Both the position numbers and the translations under genes were made by a program. DNA of 64,000 nucleotides from CBDAPU01 sp965198875 (GTDB taxonomy: Bacteria > Pseudomonadota > Gammaproteobacteria > Eutrophobiales > Eutrophobiaceae): assembly GCA_965198875.1 (NCBI GenBank), contig CBDAPU010000001.1:2170001-2234000 (forward strand). Reading direction: 5' to 3'. The notes beneath the pieces were generated by a model. The model worked only from the letters and a program-made list of their open reading frames with translations, was not told where the DNA came from and did no database searches. Below, piece by piece: positions 53,353 through 64,000 of the stretch. Every line of letters starts with the position of its first letter. The stretch's first letter is position 1.

Positions 53353-53577
53353 ATCGACATCCTCCTTAAAAACACTGTGTTATACCCTGGAGGCCGTGTA
53401 ATATAACCGCAAGCCCAGAATAATTCATCCATGAATGCGCCGGGCGCCACAAACAAAGACATGATTTATCGTGCCTTTTCAACTTGGCGGTAAATAGAAC
53501 AGGACAGTCTCGCCATGAGCGTCGGCCCCCCTGGGTTAGCGTTTTCAGGCGATTGGGCAATCCTCAACAGTTAAGCA

Positions 53578-55602
53578 ATGGGAAAAGAATTGAAACTACA
53601 GAGCGGTTTTTCCCCATCGGGGGATCAGCCCGGGGCCATCTCGCAACTGTACCAATCAATACAGGATGGCCTCGCCCATCAGACCCTACTGGGCGTTACC
53701 GGCTCCGGCAAGACCTTCACCATCGCCAACCTCATTGAGAAGTTACAGCGTCCCACATTGGTGCTGGCGCCGAATAAAACCCTGGCCGCGCAATTATACG
53801 GGGAGATGCGCGGGTTTTTCCCCGACAATGCCGTGGAGTATTTTGTTTCCTATTATGACTACTACCAGCCGGAGGCCTATGTGCCGTCCTCGGACACCTA
53901 CATCGAGAAGGACGCCTCCATCAACGCCCATATTGAGCAGATGCGCTTATCGGCCACCAAGGCCCTGCTGGAGCGGCCGGACACAGTGATTGTGGCCACG
54001 GTCTCGGCCATCTATGGCCTCGGCGATCCACAGTCTTACCTGAAAATGGTGCTGCACCTGGACCGCGGCGAGCGTATGGCGCAACGTGCGCTGTTGCGCC
54101 GCCTGGCCGACATGCAGTACACCCGCAATGAAGTCGAATTACAGCGCGGCACCTACCGTGTGCGCGGTGATCTGATCGATATCTATCCGGCGGAGTCGGA
54201 GCGGGAAGGGGTGCGGGTGGTGTTGTTCGATGATGAGATTGAATCCATCACCCTGTTTGATCCCCTAACCGGCGCAATACATCAATCGTTGCCGCGGATC
54301 ACCATCCATCCCAAGAGCCATTATGTGACCGAGCGGCAGATTATTTTAGACGCCATTGAGGTGATCAAGGTGGAATTACAGGCGCGACTGGCCGAGTTCA
54401 AGGAGGCGAACAAGCTGGTGGAATACCAGCGCCTGGAGCAGCGCACTCGCTTTGATATCGAGATGATGATGGAGATTGGTTACTGCTCCGGCATAGAGAA
54501 TTATTCCCGCCATCTGTCGGGGCGAGAGCCCGGCGAGCCGCCGCCTACCCTGTTCGACTATCTGCCCCACAACGCCCTGCTGGTGGTGGATGAAAGTCAT
54601 GTCACCATCCCGCAACTGGGGGCCATGTATCGAGGGGATCGCTCGCGCAAGGAAAACCTGGTGGAATATGGTTTTCGCCTGCCCTGTGCGCTGGATAATC
54701 GACCCCTGCGCTTTGATGAGTTCGAGCACTTAGCGCCACAGACGATCTACGTCTCCGCCACCCCCGGGCCCTATGAGCGTGAGCATTCCGATCAGATTGT
54801 CGAGCAACTTGTTCGGCCAACGGGGCTGGTTGACCCGCAGGTGGAGATCCGGCCGGTGGCGACACAGGTGGATGACTTGCTCTCCGAGATCCATCTCAGA
54901 GTCGCTGAAAATGAACGCATCCTGGTGACCACCTTAACGAAACGCATGGCCGAGGATCTGACCGATTACCTGGCCGAGCACGATGTCAAGGTGCGCTATT
55001 TGCATTCGGATGTGGATACCGTGGAGCGGGTGGAGATCATCCGTGACCTGCGCCTTGGGACCTTTGATGTGCTGGTGGGCATTAACCTTTTGCGCGAAGG
55101 GCTGGATATGCCGGAAGTCTCCCTGGTGGCCATTCTCGATGCGGACAAGGAGGGCTTTTTGCGCTCGGAGACCACACTCATTCAAACCATTGGACGGGCG
55201 GCGCGCAATATTCATGGCAAGGCGATTATGTATGCGGACGTCATCACCGGCTCGATTGAGCGCGCTGTGCAGGAGACCGACAGACGTCGCACAAGGCAGC
55301 AAACATTCAATCAGGCGCATGGGATCACCCCCCAGGGGATTCAAAAAGCGGTGACGGATATCATGGAGGGCGTATATGAGGCGGCAAACACCGGCAGGCG
55401 AAAACGGGCGAAAGTAACTCGGGAAAAAGCGGATTACGCCGAGCTCACGCCGGAGTTGTTGATGCGGAAGATCACGCAACTGGAGGAGCGCATGTATCAA
55501 CATGCCCGCGATCTGGAGTTTGAACAGGCCGCTGAGCTCCGTGATGAAATCACCCGTATAAAAGAATTTGGACTGCAAATACATGCGCAGAAAGCCGGTT
55601 AA
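53578..55602 (+). CDS. uvrB: Excinuclease ABC subunit B
   Basis: A 674-residue UvrB. Walker A GVTGSGKTFTIANLI, the damage-probing beta-hairpin region FVSYYDYYQPEAYVPSSDTY, DESHVTIPQL, ATPGPYERE, GINLLREGLDMPE and QTIGRAARN are all present. A C-terminal UVR domain (about 630-670, ARDLEFEQAAELRDEI) follows for UvrC contact. No LexA-type box was recognised in the 225-base upstream gap. The 3' end overlaps maeB. Confidence 0.97.
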   Translation: MGKELKLQSGFSPSGDQPGAISQLYQSIQDGLAHQTLLGVTGSGKTFTIANLIEKLQRPTLVLAPNKTLAAQLYGEMRGFFPDNAVEYFVSYYDYYQPEAYVPSSDTYIEKDASINAHIEQMRLSATKALLERPDTVIVATVSAIYGLGDPQSYLKMVLHLDRGERMAQRALLRRLADMQYTRNEVELQRGTYRVRGDLIDIYPAESEREGVRVVLFDDEIESITLFDPLTGAIHQSLPRITIHPKSHYVTERQIILDAIEVIKVELQARLAEFKEANKLVEYQRLEQRTRFDIEMMMEIGYCSGIENYSRHLSGREPGEPPPTLFDYLPHNALLVVDESHVTIPQLGAMYRGDRSRKENLVEYGFRLPCALDNRPLRFDEFEHLAPQTIYVSATPGPYEREHSDQIVEQLVRPTGLVDPQVEIRPVATQVDDLLSEIHLRVAENERILVTTLTKRMAEDLTDYLAEHDVKVRYLHSDVDTVERVEIIRDLRLGTFDVLVGINLLREGLDMPEVSLVAILDADKEGFLRSETTLIQTIGRAARNIHGKAIMYADVITGSIERAVQETDRRRTRQQTFNQAHGITPQGIQKAVTDIMEGVYEAANTGRRKRAKVTREKADYAELTPELLMRKITQLEERMYQHARDLEFEQAAELRDEITRIKEFGLQIHAQKAG

Positions 55603-57922
55603 AAGCAGTCGGCAAAAAGCCGATGATCTGCGTGATGCGGCGCTGGCCTATCATCGCAAATACCCGCCCGGGAAACTGGCGATCTTCACGACCAAACCCC
55701 TGGCCAACCAGCATGATCTGGCGCTGGCCTACTCCCCTGGCGTGGCCGCCGCCTGTGAAGAGATTGCCGAAGACCCGGCCCAGGCGCCCCTGCTGACCGC
55801 AAGAGGCAACCTGGTGGCGGTGGTCTCCAACGGCACGGCGGTGCTGGGGCTTGGCCCTATCGGGCCGCTGGCCTCCAAACCGGTGATGGAAGGCAAGGCG
55901 GTGCTGTTTAAGAAATTCTCCGGCATTGACGTCTTCGATCTGGAGATCAACGAGACCGATGCGGACAAGCTGGTGGATATTATCGCCAGTCTTGAGCCCA
56001 CCTTCGGCGGCATTAACTTAGAAGACATCAAGGCGCCGGAATGTTTTATCGTTGAGCAAAAACTAAAAGAGCGTCTGGCCATCCCGGTGTTTCACGATGA
56101 TCAGCACGGCACCGCCATTATTGTTGCCGCCGCAGTGAAGAACGCCCTGCGTGTTGTGGGTAAGGAGATGAGTGAGGTCAAGCTGATTTCCTCCGGCGGT
56201 GGGGCGGCGGCCCTGGCCTGTCTGGATCTGCTGGTGATCATGGGTCTTAAAAAAGAGAACATCACGGTCACCGACATCGCCGGCGTCGTTTATGCAGGGC
56301 GCAAGGAGCAGATGGATCCCTATAAATCCCGCTATGCCAGAGAGACGCAATTAAGGACGCTGGATGATGTGATCGATGGGGCGGATATCTTTTTGGGCTT
56401 ATCAGCGCCGAATGTGTTGAAGCCGGACATGGCCAGACGCATGGCGGATAAGCCGATCATCATGGCCCTGGCCAACCCCAGGCCGGAGATCCTGCCTGAA
56501 GTTGCGAGAGAAGCACGCCCTGACGCCATTATCGCAACGGGGAGATCAGACTATCCCAATCAGGTGAATAACGTCTTGTGTTTTCCCTATATCTTTCGGG
56601 GGGCGCTGGATGTGGGGGCAACCACGATTAATGAGGAGATGAAGATCGCCTGTGTGAATGCCATTGCCGATCTGGCCATGGCGGAGTCATCGGAGGTGGT
56701 GATGCGCGCCTACGGTGGGCGCAACCTGACCTTTGGCCCGGAGTATATTATCCCCAAGCCCTTTGATCCCCGTTTGATCGTGCGTGTCGCCCCGGCGGTG
56801 GCCAGGGCGGCCATGGAAAGCGGTGTGGCGAGCCGGCCGATTGCGGATTTTAAGATGTATCGTCAACGCCTGATCCAGTTTGTATTCCAGACGGGGACGA
56901 TCATGAACCCGGTATTTGATCAGGCCAGTGATGATGCAAAACGTATTGTTTACGCCGAGGGAGAAGAGCGGCGCATATTGCAGGCGGCGCAACAGGTCAT
57001 CGATGAGGGGTTGGCGAAACCATTGCTGGTGGGGCGCACGGAAGTGATCAACCGCCGTATTAAAGAGCTGGGTTTATCCATGCTCAAGGACAAAGATTTC
57101 GCCGTGATCAACCCGATAAAGGACAGACGTTGTATCGAGCTGGCGGAGCGCTATCACGATATACAAGGCCGCAAAGGGATCTCGCCGGATGAGGCGCGGC
57201 GCATTGTGCGTACCCAGTCCTCCGCATTGGCCGCCTTGTTATTAAAGAGGGGTGATGTGGACGCCATGTTATGCGGTAGCGTAGGGCCGTTGATCAATCA
57301 TCTGCTCCATGTGCGCGATATTATCGGTATGCGTGCGGGTGTGAGGAACTTCTCATCGGTGACGGTGTTGGTGTTACCGGCGGGGACGTTTTTTCTCTGT
57401 GACACCCATGTCATGCCCCTGCCGGATGCGGATGAAATCGTGGAGATGACCCTGCTCGCCGCCGAGGTGGTGCAACGGTTTGGGATCAAGCCGCGCATCG
57501 CCCTGTTATCCCATTCGAACTTTGGCACACGGGAGAACGACTCCTCCAGGAAAATGCGAAAAGCAGTTGAGACCCTTCAGCAGAGCGCACCACACCTGGT
57601 TATCGATGGCGAGATGCATGCCGATGCGGCGCTTTCAGAGTCCATCCGTGCCCACGTATTCCCCAATTCAAAACTACGTGGTCGGGCAAACACATTGATC
57701 TTGCCCAATATCGATGCGGCCAATATTGCTTATAATCTCTTAAAGATGCTGGGCGGCGGCGTTACCATCGGCCCCCTGTTGATCGGCACCGACAAACCCG
57801 CCCATATCTTAACGAACGCATCGACAGTACGGGGTATCGTCAACATGACCGCCCTGGCGGTGGTTGAGGCCCAGGACAAGGCGGAAGATGTTGAACAGCT
57901 TGACTTGATCAGTGGAGGATGA
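55583..57922 (+). CDS. maeB: NADP-dependent malic enzyme, MaeB type with phosphotransacetylase-like domain
   Basis: About 779 residues from ATG 55583, inside the uvrB end; an in-frame TTG at 55568 is the alternative. The malic enzyme domain occupies ~1-430 (LALAYSPGVAAACEEIA, FGGINLEDIKAPECF, FHDDQHGTAI, ISSGGGAAALACLDLL, GRSDYPNQVNNVLCFPYIF). The phosphate acetyltransferase-like domain follows to the end (DAMLCGSVGPLINHLL, ALLSHSNFGTRENDSSRKM). It decarboxylates malate to pyruvate with NADPH; the C-terminal domain is regulatory in known MaeB enzymes. Confidence 0.95.
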   Translation: MRRKPVKSSRQKADDLRDAALAYHRKYPPGKLAIFTTKPLANQHDLALAYSPGVAAACEEIAEDPAQAPLLTARGNLVAVVSNGTAVLGLGPIGPLASKPVMEGKAVLFKKFSGIDVFDLEINETDADKLVDIIASLEPTFGGINLEDIKAPECFIVEQKLKERLAIPVFHDDQHGTAIIVAAAVKNALRVVGKEMSEVKLISSGGGAAALACLDLLVIMGLKKENITVTDIAGVVYAGRKEQMDPYKSRYARETQLRTLDDVIDGADIFLGLSAPNVLKPDMARRMADKPIIMALANPRPEILPEVAREARPDAIIATGRSDYPNQVNNVLCFPYIFRGALDVGATTINEEMKIACVNAIADLAMAESSEVVMRAYGGRNLTFGPEYIIPKPFDPRLIVRVAPAVARAAMESGVASRPIADFKMYRQRLIQFVFQTGTIMNPVFDQASDDAKRIVYAEGEERRILQAAQQVIDEGLAKPLLVGRTEVINRRIKELGLSMLKDKDFAVINPIKDRRCIELAERYHDIQGRKGISPDEARRIVRTQSSALAALLLKRGDVDAMLCGSVGPLINHLLHVRDIIGMRAGVRNFSSVTVLVLPAGTFFLCDTHVMPLPDADEIVEMTLLAAEVVQRFGIKPRIALLSHSNFGTRENDSSRKMRKAVETLQQSAPHLVIDGEMHADAALSESIRAHVFPNSKLRGRANTLILPNIDAANIAYNLLKMLGGGVTIGPLLIGTDKPAHILTNASTVRGIVNMTALAVVEAQDKAEDVEQLDLISGG

Positions 57923-58025
57923 TTTAAAATCATCCCCATTTGCTATATTCTTTGCTACCTTCGGGCGAGAGGCACAGGCCCGAGTTAGCCATTTGTTACC
58001 AGCATCACCTTGAGGGGGTAGGGGT

Positions 58026-58813
<788 letters not shown>

Positions 58814-59850
58814 TCACCGGGGTCGGAAGATTAGCCTTGAGATCAGGAACTGTTCTCTGGACTCAGGCAATGACTGGCCATCGGCGCCGTCATTACCTGC
58901 ACCCGGCGGCATACCGTGGAAGAGGAAACACAGAAAACCCACTCCATGAAAGCCTGACTGCCATAGGTGCGATAATAGATCGGGCACAAGAGATGGTACT
59001 CGGCAAAGGCGAGGCGTTACTCCATGCCGCCGCCGATGCCCCGTTGTTATCCCCTGCACGACAGATGTTGTCTCTGCTCTTTAAGCCAATGCCGATACAG
59101 GGTCGATACCAGATCATCAAACTGTGCAATCTCAATTTCGGACAAACGAAAAAATAGATCGGGACGCCGCCGTATTTTATATACAGTCAGGGTCTACTCC
59201 CAAAAGTAATCACCCACTCCCTTTAAAGCTCGCACAAATCAAACTATTTTGAAACAGGCTTGATGTTGCAATAATTTTGGCCAATGCGGACACTGTTTGC
59301 TTTTTCGATGTTGTTCATGGCGGCGATGGCGGTGATACTTGCCGTAGCGCAGGTAGCCGACGAGGCAAGCTCGCCATTGATATGGATTCGTTTGATCTAC
59401 CCGTGTTCAATAGAGGGTGAATGGTGGGGCGTGCTTCCATGACGCTCACTCTTGTTATTCAAGAGCAGCGAGACTCAAAGCTCACCCGACTCCAGAAGCC
59501 ACAAATTCGCTCTGATTTTTTGGCGGTGCTGATCACCTTTTCACGCCAGCGATTGGATGTGAACAAACCAAATCGATCTGGAGATCGTGCGTGCTGACCT
59601 CATGCAGTATCTGGACTATCGATTAGATAAGCACAAAGCTGACGTGCACGAAACGTAAGCTCGTATAAAACCACCACCATCATCCAATCCCGCTAAAGCT
59701 GATCAATGATTACTGTTGCGGTTTTGTTCCATGCCAGTTGCCCCAGGGCAGGATAATGCCCATAATCTCCCGGCGCCAAAGCGTTTCGACTTATCCAGCG
59801 CAGGTGGGAAAGACTAAAAATATCACGCTTTCAATACTCAGGAGAGAGAC
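58814..59850. other. Gene-poor kilobase
   Basis: No convincing gene was found on either strand. Some short frames exist (for example 58837-59157) but match nothing I know. Degraded coding remnants are possible. GGAGAGAGAC just before 59851 is the ribosome-binding site of the TonB receptor gene. Confidence 0.5.
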
Positions 59851-62547
59851 ATGCGCCAGAATCTTCTCTACCGGGCAACGGCGCTTACCGCTGGTTACCT
59901 GGCTATGCTCGGCACAGCTAATGTGCAGGCACGGGAGGCAGATACAGACGTTGCAATCGAAGAGGTTGTCGTCACCGGCACCTACATCAAGGGTAAAACA
60001 CAGGCCAACAGCCCATCGCCCATTGCGGTGTTTGGCGCTGATAATCTAAACCAGATTGGCGCAAGCCAGGTGGCGGACCTTGTGCAAACCCTCACCATTA
60101 ACAATGGTTCGCAAAACAACCCGGACGCCTTCACGCAGGGCTTAACGACTACCGGTACCTCAAACATTAACCTTCGCGGTCTTGGCGTTTCCTCCACTTT
60201 GGTACTCATGAATGGCCGCCGTCAGGTTGTCTCACCAGGCACAACAAACGATGGTATCGCCTTTGTTGATACCAGCTCGCTGGCGCCACAAATTGCGATC
60301 CAGCGCCTTGAGATCGTGAAAGACGGCGCCGCTGCGATTTACGGTACGGATGCCGTGGCCGGTGTGGTCAACTTCATCACCGATGATGATTTTGAAGGCG
60401 TCGAAATTGGCGCGAAGTATCAAACCCTCACAGATGAAGGTAGCCAGGCTGATACGCTTATTGAAGGTAAAGTCGGTCGGGCTGGTGACGCCACCCACAT
60501 TATGCTGGCGGCCAGTCACTTTGATCGCACTGCTTTGACGACCGCTGAGCATCGCCTCAGTAACCCCATCGATGACACATCCTCGCTGGGTAACCCCGGC
60601 GCCTTCTTCCTGTTTGGCGCCCTGCCGGTTATTGACCCCACAGGTTGTGCGGATCAGGGCGGCCTGCCGCTAACACGAGATGACTTGCAACCCACCGTTG
60701 ATGGCGCCGGCTTGCCTTTCACAGCAGGGTTTTGCCGCTTTGACTTTGGTGAGTTCTTCAACCTGGTTGCGGAAGAGGAGCGTACCCAGGCGTTTGGCGT
60801 CATCACCCGGGAGCTGGGGGGTGACCATGTGCTCCGGCTTGAAGGCGCTTATACCGAACAGTCAGTGGTTCGTGGCAACTCGCCGACATTTCCATTCTTG
60901 CAACTGGGCAACGCAGTGGTTCCGGCTGATCACCCGGCAAACGTATTCCCGCCCACACTGGGTCCAATCCTGTTCTTTGGTCGGGCCATTGGTAATGGGG
61001 GTAGCCGCTCTCCAGCAAGTCAGGATCGGCAAACCTGGCGGATCAGTGCGAGCTTAAAGGGTTCCATCAATGATCTCTGGTCCTATGATCTGGCGTTCAC
61101 GCGCGGTGAGTCTTCCAGCATCATACGCACGGAAGATACCATCACGACCAACTTCCAAAACGCGCTGAATGGTCTGGGTGGCGTCGGCTGTGATCCAGCA
61201 ACAGGCGCGTCGGGTGTCGGGCCTTGTGAGTACTACAACCCATTTGCAACCAGTTTTAGCGTGCTGCCGAACAGCCGGAATGTCCTGGACTCGATTATCG
61301 GGACCCAGGTTCTTGATAATGATGCGGCGCTGACTGTGATCGATGCGGTTGTATCGGGTACGCTCGGCTCTACGGGTGGCGGCGACATCGGCGTTGCCTT
61401 TGGCTTCCAGTACCGTGATGAGGGTTTTGGCTCTGATCTGGATGATATTTCGAATGCGGATGGCTTCGCCTTCCTGATTGGCGGCCCTGACTTCTCAGAC
61501 AGCCGAATGGCCTATGCCTTGTTCACAGAAGCATTGGCGCCACTTACCGACACCATCGACTTCTCTGCGGCAGTGCGTTTTGAAGACTATGGCGGCAACA
61601 TCGGCGACACCCTTGATCCGAAGTTCTCGCTCCTGTGGCGGCCAACGGATACGCTCTCGTTCCGCGGTAGCTATTCAACCAGTTTCCGTGCTCCCAGCGT
61701 GTTCCAGGAGTCGGGTGTGAATACCTCTTTGAACCAGGTTAGCGATCCCATTACCAATGGCACTGCTTTTGCCGCTATTCGTACGCCACCTGCGGCAAGT
61801 CGGGATTTGTCACCTGAGCAAGGCGAGGCCATCAACCTCGGCATGTCATTTGAGAACGATAGCGGCTTCAAGTTTGATCTGGATCACTGGCGCTATGACT
61901 TCACGGATGTGATCATCCAGGAGAACTTCCAGGCGGTTGTCGATGCAGACCCGCAGGGCGCAAAGGTCGTTCGTGCAGGCGGTCTGCCAACAGGTAACAT
62001 CCTGATTGTACTGGCGAATTTCCTCAACGCCTCGTCTTTGAAAACGCGTGGCTTTGACTACTCTCTCAGCCAATCCATCGACAGTGACTATGGCGCCTTC
62101 ATGCCGTTCTTTGAAGGTACCTGGGTGGTGGACTATGAGCTCCGGCTTGATCCTGACTCAAACACCAAAATCGATGGCGCGGGTCGCCGAAACTTCACGA
62201 ACTTTGGTGCGCCGACACCGAAGTGGCGCTGGAATGCCGGCATGGCCTTCAGCAATCAAACCCACGATGCGCGCTTCTATATACGCCATATCGGTGGTCT
62301 CGATGACGATCAGGTGGTTAACGGTGTTGAGAATGGTGATATCGACAGCATGACAACTGTGGATGTTCAATACACACTGAACCTTGCCAGTGTGTTTGCG
62401 GGCATGGATGGCTCAAGCCTGCAGGCCGGTGCAATCAACCTGTTTGACAAGCGCCCACCACAAGTCGCTACGAACGGCGGTTTTGAAGCGCGTACCCACG
62501 ACCCTCGTGGCCGCATGGTTTACGCCCGCATCCAAACTCGCTTCTAG
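59851..62547 (+). CDS. TonB-dependent receptor
   Basis: An 898-residue outer-membrane receptor. Signal peptide at 1-28 (LLYRATALTAGYLAMLGTAN, cleavage near VQA), TonB-box-like IEEVVVTGTYIKG, a plug domain (NINLRGLGVSSTLVLMNGRR; EIVKDGAAAIYGTDAVAGVV), then a beta barrel ending in an aromatic residue (VYARIQTRF). RBS GGAGAG lies 8 bases upstream. The plug style is common in receptors of marine Gammaproteobacteria for polysaccharide or peptide uptake. The ligand is unknown. A terminator-like hairpin follows. Confidence 0.94.
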   Translation: MRQNLLYRATALTAGYLAMLGTANVQAREADTDVAIEEVVVTGTYIKGKTQANSPSPIAVFGADNLNQIGASQVADLVQTLTINNGSQNNPDAFTQGLTTTGTSNINLRGLGVSSTLVLMNGRRQVVSPGTTNDGIAFVDTSSLAPQIAIQRLEIVKDGAAAIYGTDAVAGVVNFITDDDFEGVEIGAKYQTLTDEGSQADTLIEGKVGRAGDATHIMLAASHFDRTALTTAEHRLSNPIDDTSSLGNPGAFFLFGALPVIDPTGCADQGGLPLTRDDLQPTVDGAGLPFTAGFCRFDFGEFFNLVAEEERTQAFGVITRELGGDHVLRLEGAYTEQSVVRGNSPTFPFLQLGNAVVPADHPANVFPPTLGPILFFGRAIGNGGSRSPASQDRQTWRISASLKGSINDLWSYDLAFTRGESSSIIRTEDTITTNFQNALNGLGGVGCDPATGASGVGPCEYYNPFATSFSVLPNSRNVLDSIIGTQVLDNDAALTVIDAVVSGTLGSTGGGDIGVAFGFQYRDEGFGSDLDDISNADGFAFLIGGPDFSDSRMAYALFTEALAPLTDTIDFSAAVRFEDYGGNIGDTLDPKFSLLWRPTDTLSFRGSYSTSFRAPSVFQESGVNTSLNQVSDPITNGTAFAAIRTPPAASRDLSPEQGEAINLGMSFENDSGFKFDLDHWRYDFTDVIIQENFQAVVDADPQGAKVVRAGGLPTGNILIVLANFLNASSLKTRGFDYSLSQSIDSDYGAFMPFFEGTWVVDYELRLDPDSNTKIDGAGRRNFTNFGAPTPKWRWNAGMAFSNQTHDARFYIRHIGGLDDDQVVNGVENGDIDSMTTVDVQYTLNLASVFAGMDGSSLQAGAINLFDKRPPQVATNGGFEARTHDPRGRMVYARIQTRF

Positions 62548-62573
62548 GCGATATTGAAATAATGTTTCAAAAG

Positions 62574-62597
62574 GGTGGCTCTGGCCGCCATTTTTTT
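62574..62597 (+). terminator. Rho-independent terminator after the first TonB receptor gene
   Basis: Stem GGTGGC (62574-62579) and GCCGCC (62584-62589) with one G-U pair and a TCTG loop, followed by A and seven T (62591-62597). It is 27 bases after the receptor stop codon. Confidence 0.72.
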
Positions 62598-62838
62598 CAG
62601 CCAGGCGCCAAAAACTGTTGTTGCCGAGTGATGCTTTTCTAACAACCGCACCCTCTCACTGTATGAAGAGCTTGACGTTTTCAAAATCTCGGGGGATATT
62701 GATGGCGGCTCCTAAAACAGATATCGTATGTGAGCATTTTGCTGAAACAAGAATCAAGCGCTAAATGGTTCTTACCGGTTCAGTTAGCCCATAAATCGGG
62801 CGCCGTGTTTTTTTATATAGCAGTTTGGGGAGGGTTTT

Positions 62839-64000
62839 ATGACGTCCATTTTGCAACGCGCGTTATGCAAGCATCTATTAACCTCAGTGGCAGCAACACT
62901 CATGGCGACCGCAGCCGTATCAGCCCAGGATCCGGGCAATGAAGATGGCTTTACAATCGAAGAGATTATCGTAACGGCGTCCAAGCGCCAGCAAACACTG
63001 CAGGAGACGCCCATTGCGATTTCTGTGATCGGCGCCGACACCATTGAAAATGCCCGTGTGCTTGATATCGCTGATCTGCAATCGCTGGCGCCATCCTTGC
63101 GGGTGACCACGCTGCAAACCTCAGCCAGCACCAACTTCTTGATCCGTGGCTTTGGTAACGGCGCCAACAACGCCGGTATCGAGCTTTCAGTTGGTGTGTT
63201 CATTGATGGGGTTTACCGCTCTCGTTCCGCCGCTGCGATTGGTGATCTCCCGCGCTTGCAACGCATCGAGGTACTGCGTGGACCGCAAAGTACGCTTTTT
63301 GGTAAAAACGCATCCGCAGGTGTGATCAACATCGTCACCGCACCGCCTTCCTACGGCCAGGAAGGCCGCATTGAGGTTCAGTATGGCAACCATGAGCAAC
63401 GTCTTCTACGGGGTTATTTTGCCGCTGGTTTGTCCGAAACACTTGCCATGAGCATCTCTGGCGGCATCAACAAGCGCGATGGTTACATTGAAACGCTGGA
63501 TACCAACCTGTCGGATATCAATGATCGGGATCGTTGGAATATCCGCACGCAAGCCCTTTGGGAGCCAGGGGAAGACATGACCTTTCGTTTGATCGCAGAC
63601 TATAGCGAAATCGACGAATTGTGCTGTGGCGTTGTGAATGAAATTAACGGACCAACCGCAGGGATCATCTCGGGCCGGCTGGGTGAGCGCATTTTGGAGC
63701 CGAGCCAGGCATTCGATTACGTCTCACCGATCACATTCCCGCCCATTAACGAGATCGAAGACCGCGGCATTTCGCTCCAGGGTGATGTCGACTTTGAAGG
63801 CTTCACGCTGACGACCATTTCTGCGTTCCGTGCCAACGACAGCTTCAATGACAGTGAGGCTGACTACACCGGCGCCGAAATTGTGAACAGCGCGAATAAC
63901 AGGGCGGAGATTGAAACCTACACGCAGGAAATTCGCTTAACATCGACTGGTGATAATGAGGTTGACTGGATGATCGGCGGCTTCTATTTCAAAGAGGATA
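62839..64000 (+). CDS. TonB-dependent receptor (partial, C-terminus off window)
   Basis: The frame is open from ATG 62839 (GGGGAGGG upstream) to the edge, about 387 residues. Signal peptide with alanine-rich core ending VSAQD, TonB box FTIEEIIVTASKRQQ, plug motifs IAISVIGADTIENA, FLIRGFGNGANNAG, RIEVLRGPQSTLFGKNASAG and VINIVTAPP, then the start of the barrel. The ASKR...LQ..P pattern is typical of the large sphingomonad/marine receptor group. Its terminator-separated position suggests transcription independent of the first receptor gene. Confidence 0.93.
   Translation, partial: MTSILQRALCKHLLTSVAATLMATAAVSAQDPGNEDGFTIEEIIVTASKRQQTLQETPIAISVIGADTIENARVLDIADLQSLAPSLRVTTLQTSASTNFLIRGFGNGANNAGIELSVGVFIDGVYRSRSAAAIGDLPRLQRIEVLRGPQSTLFGKNASAGVINIVTAPPSYGQEGRIEVQYGNHEQRLLRGYFAAGLSETLAMSISGGINKRDGYIETLDTNLSDINDRDRWNIRTQALWEPGEDMTFRLIADYSEIDELCCGVVNEINGPTAGIISGRLGERILEPSQAFDYVSPITFPPINEIEDRGISLQGDVDFEGFTLTTISAFRANDSFNDSEADYTGAEIVNSANNRAEIETYTQEIRLTSTGDNEVDWMIGGFYFKED

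Noticed and set aside
53353..53577. LexA (SOS) box upstream of uvrB
   Set aside because: No CTG-N10-CAG-type site was found by eye.
58837..59157. 106-codon frame after the G32 gene
   Set aside because: No family match; overlapping frames on the other strand are equally long.

Overview
The window looks like a Gammaproteobacterium. The two tRNA genes at 26647-26819 are nearly identical to the Escherichia coli Ala(GGC) and Glu(TTC) tRNAs. The housekeeping proteins (UvrB, GltX, MaeB, GalU, LptF/LptG-type permeases) are of proteobacterial type, and two TonB-dependent receptors imply an outer membrane. No species is assigned. Several genes are broken and the intergenic DNA is rich in repeats, so part of the window is in decay or was assembled imperfectly.

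Region 1 (1-4554): a partial O-acetylhomoserine sulfhydrylase, a glutamine-synthetase-family ligase, a Uma2-type protein and a two-ORF XdhC maturation factor.

Region 2 (4551-21094) is the most interesting part: an apparently complete bacterial sphingolipid locus. One minus-strand operon encodes a fatty-acyl AMP ligase, a ceramide-reductase-like dehydrogenase, an acyl carrier protein, serine palmitoyltransferase and a flippase. A divergent GNAT-like protein matches bacterial ceramide synthase. Around these core genes lie two nucleotidyltransferases, an LptF/LptG-like pair, a metallophosphoesterase, a CDP-alcohol phosphotransferase, a lipid kinase (frameshifted here), a Tam41-like nucleotidyltransferase and an LpxO-like hydroxylase. 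The kinase, Tam41-like protein and CDP-alcohol phosphotransferase together suggest a ceramide phospho-headgroup route through CDP-ceramide. That route is inferred, not shown.

Region 3 (21118-26819): cofD-cofE for coenzyme F420, a two-domain 3-hydroxyacyl-CoA dehydrogenase, cysC (APS kinase), gltX, and tRNA-Ala and tRNA-Glu behind a good sigma-70-like promoter.

Region 4 (26948-51698) is a polysaccharide locus. It holds ugd, a Wzz-like protein, a shattered manC, fcl, gmd, a GT10 fucosyltransferase (frameshifted), a sulfotransferase, several GT2 and GT4 glycosyltransferases, a PglK-type ABC flippase, a Wzy/ligase-like polymerase, a WecA/MraY-family initiating transferase and galU. A fucosylated, probably sulfated polymer is predicted, with cysC supplying PAPS. 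A block of tandemly duplicated small membrane/coiled-coil proteins (35979-37730) interrupts it.

Region 5 (51699-64000): tRNA-Asn flanked by partial tRNA copies, an aspartate aminotransferase, uvrB, maeB, an unknown gene split by a run of 32 G residues, a gene-poor kilobase, and two TonB-dependent receptor genes (the second runs off the end).
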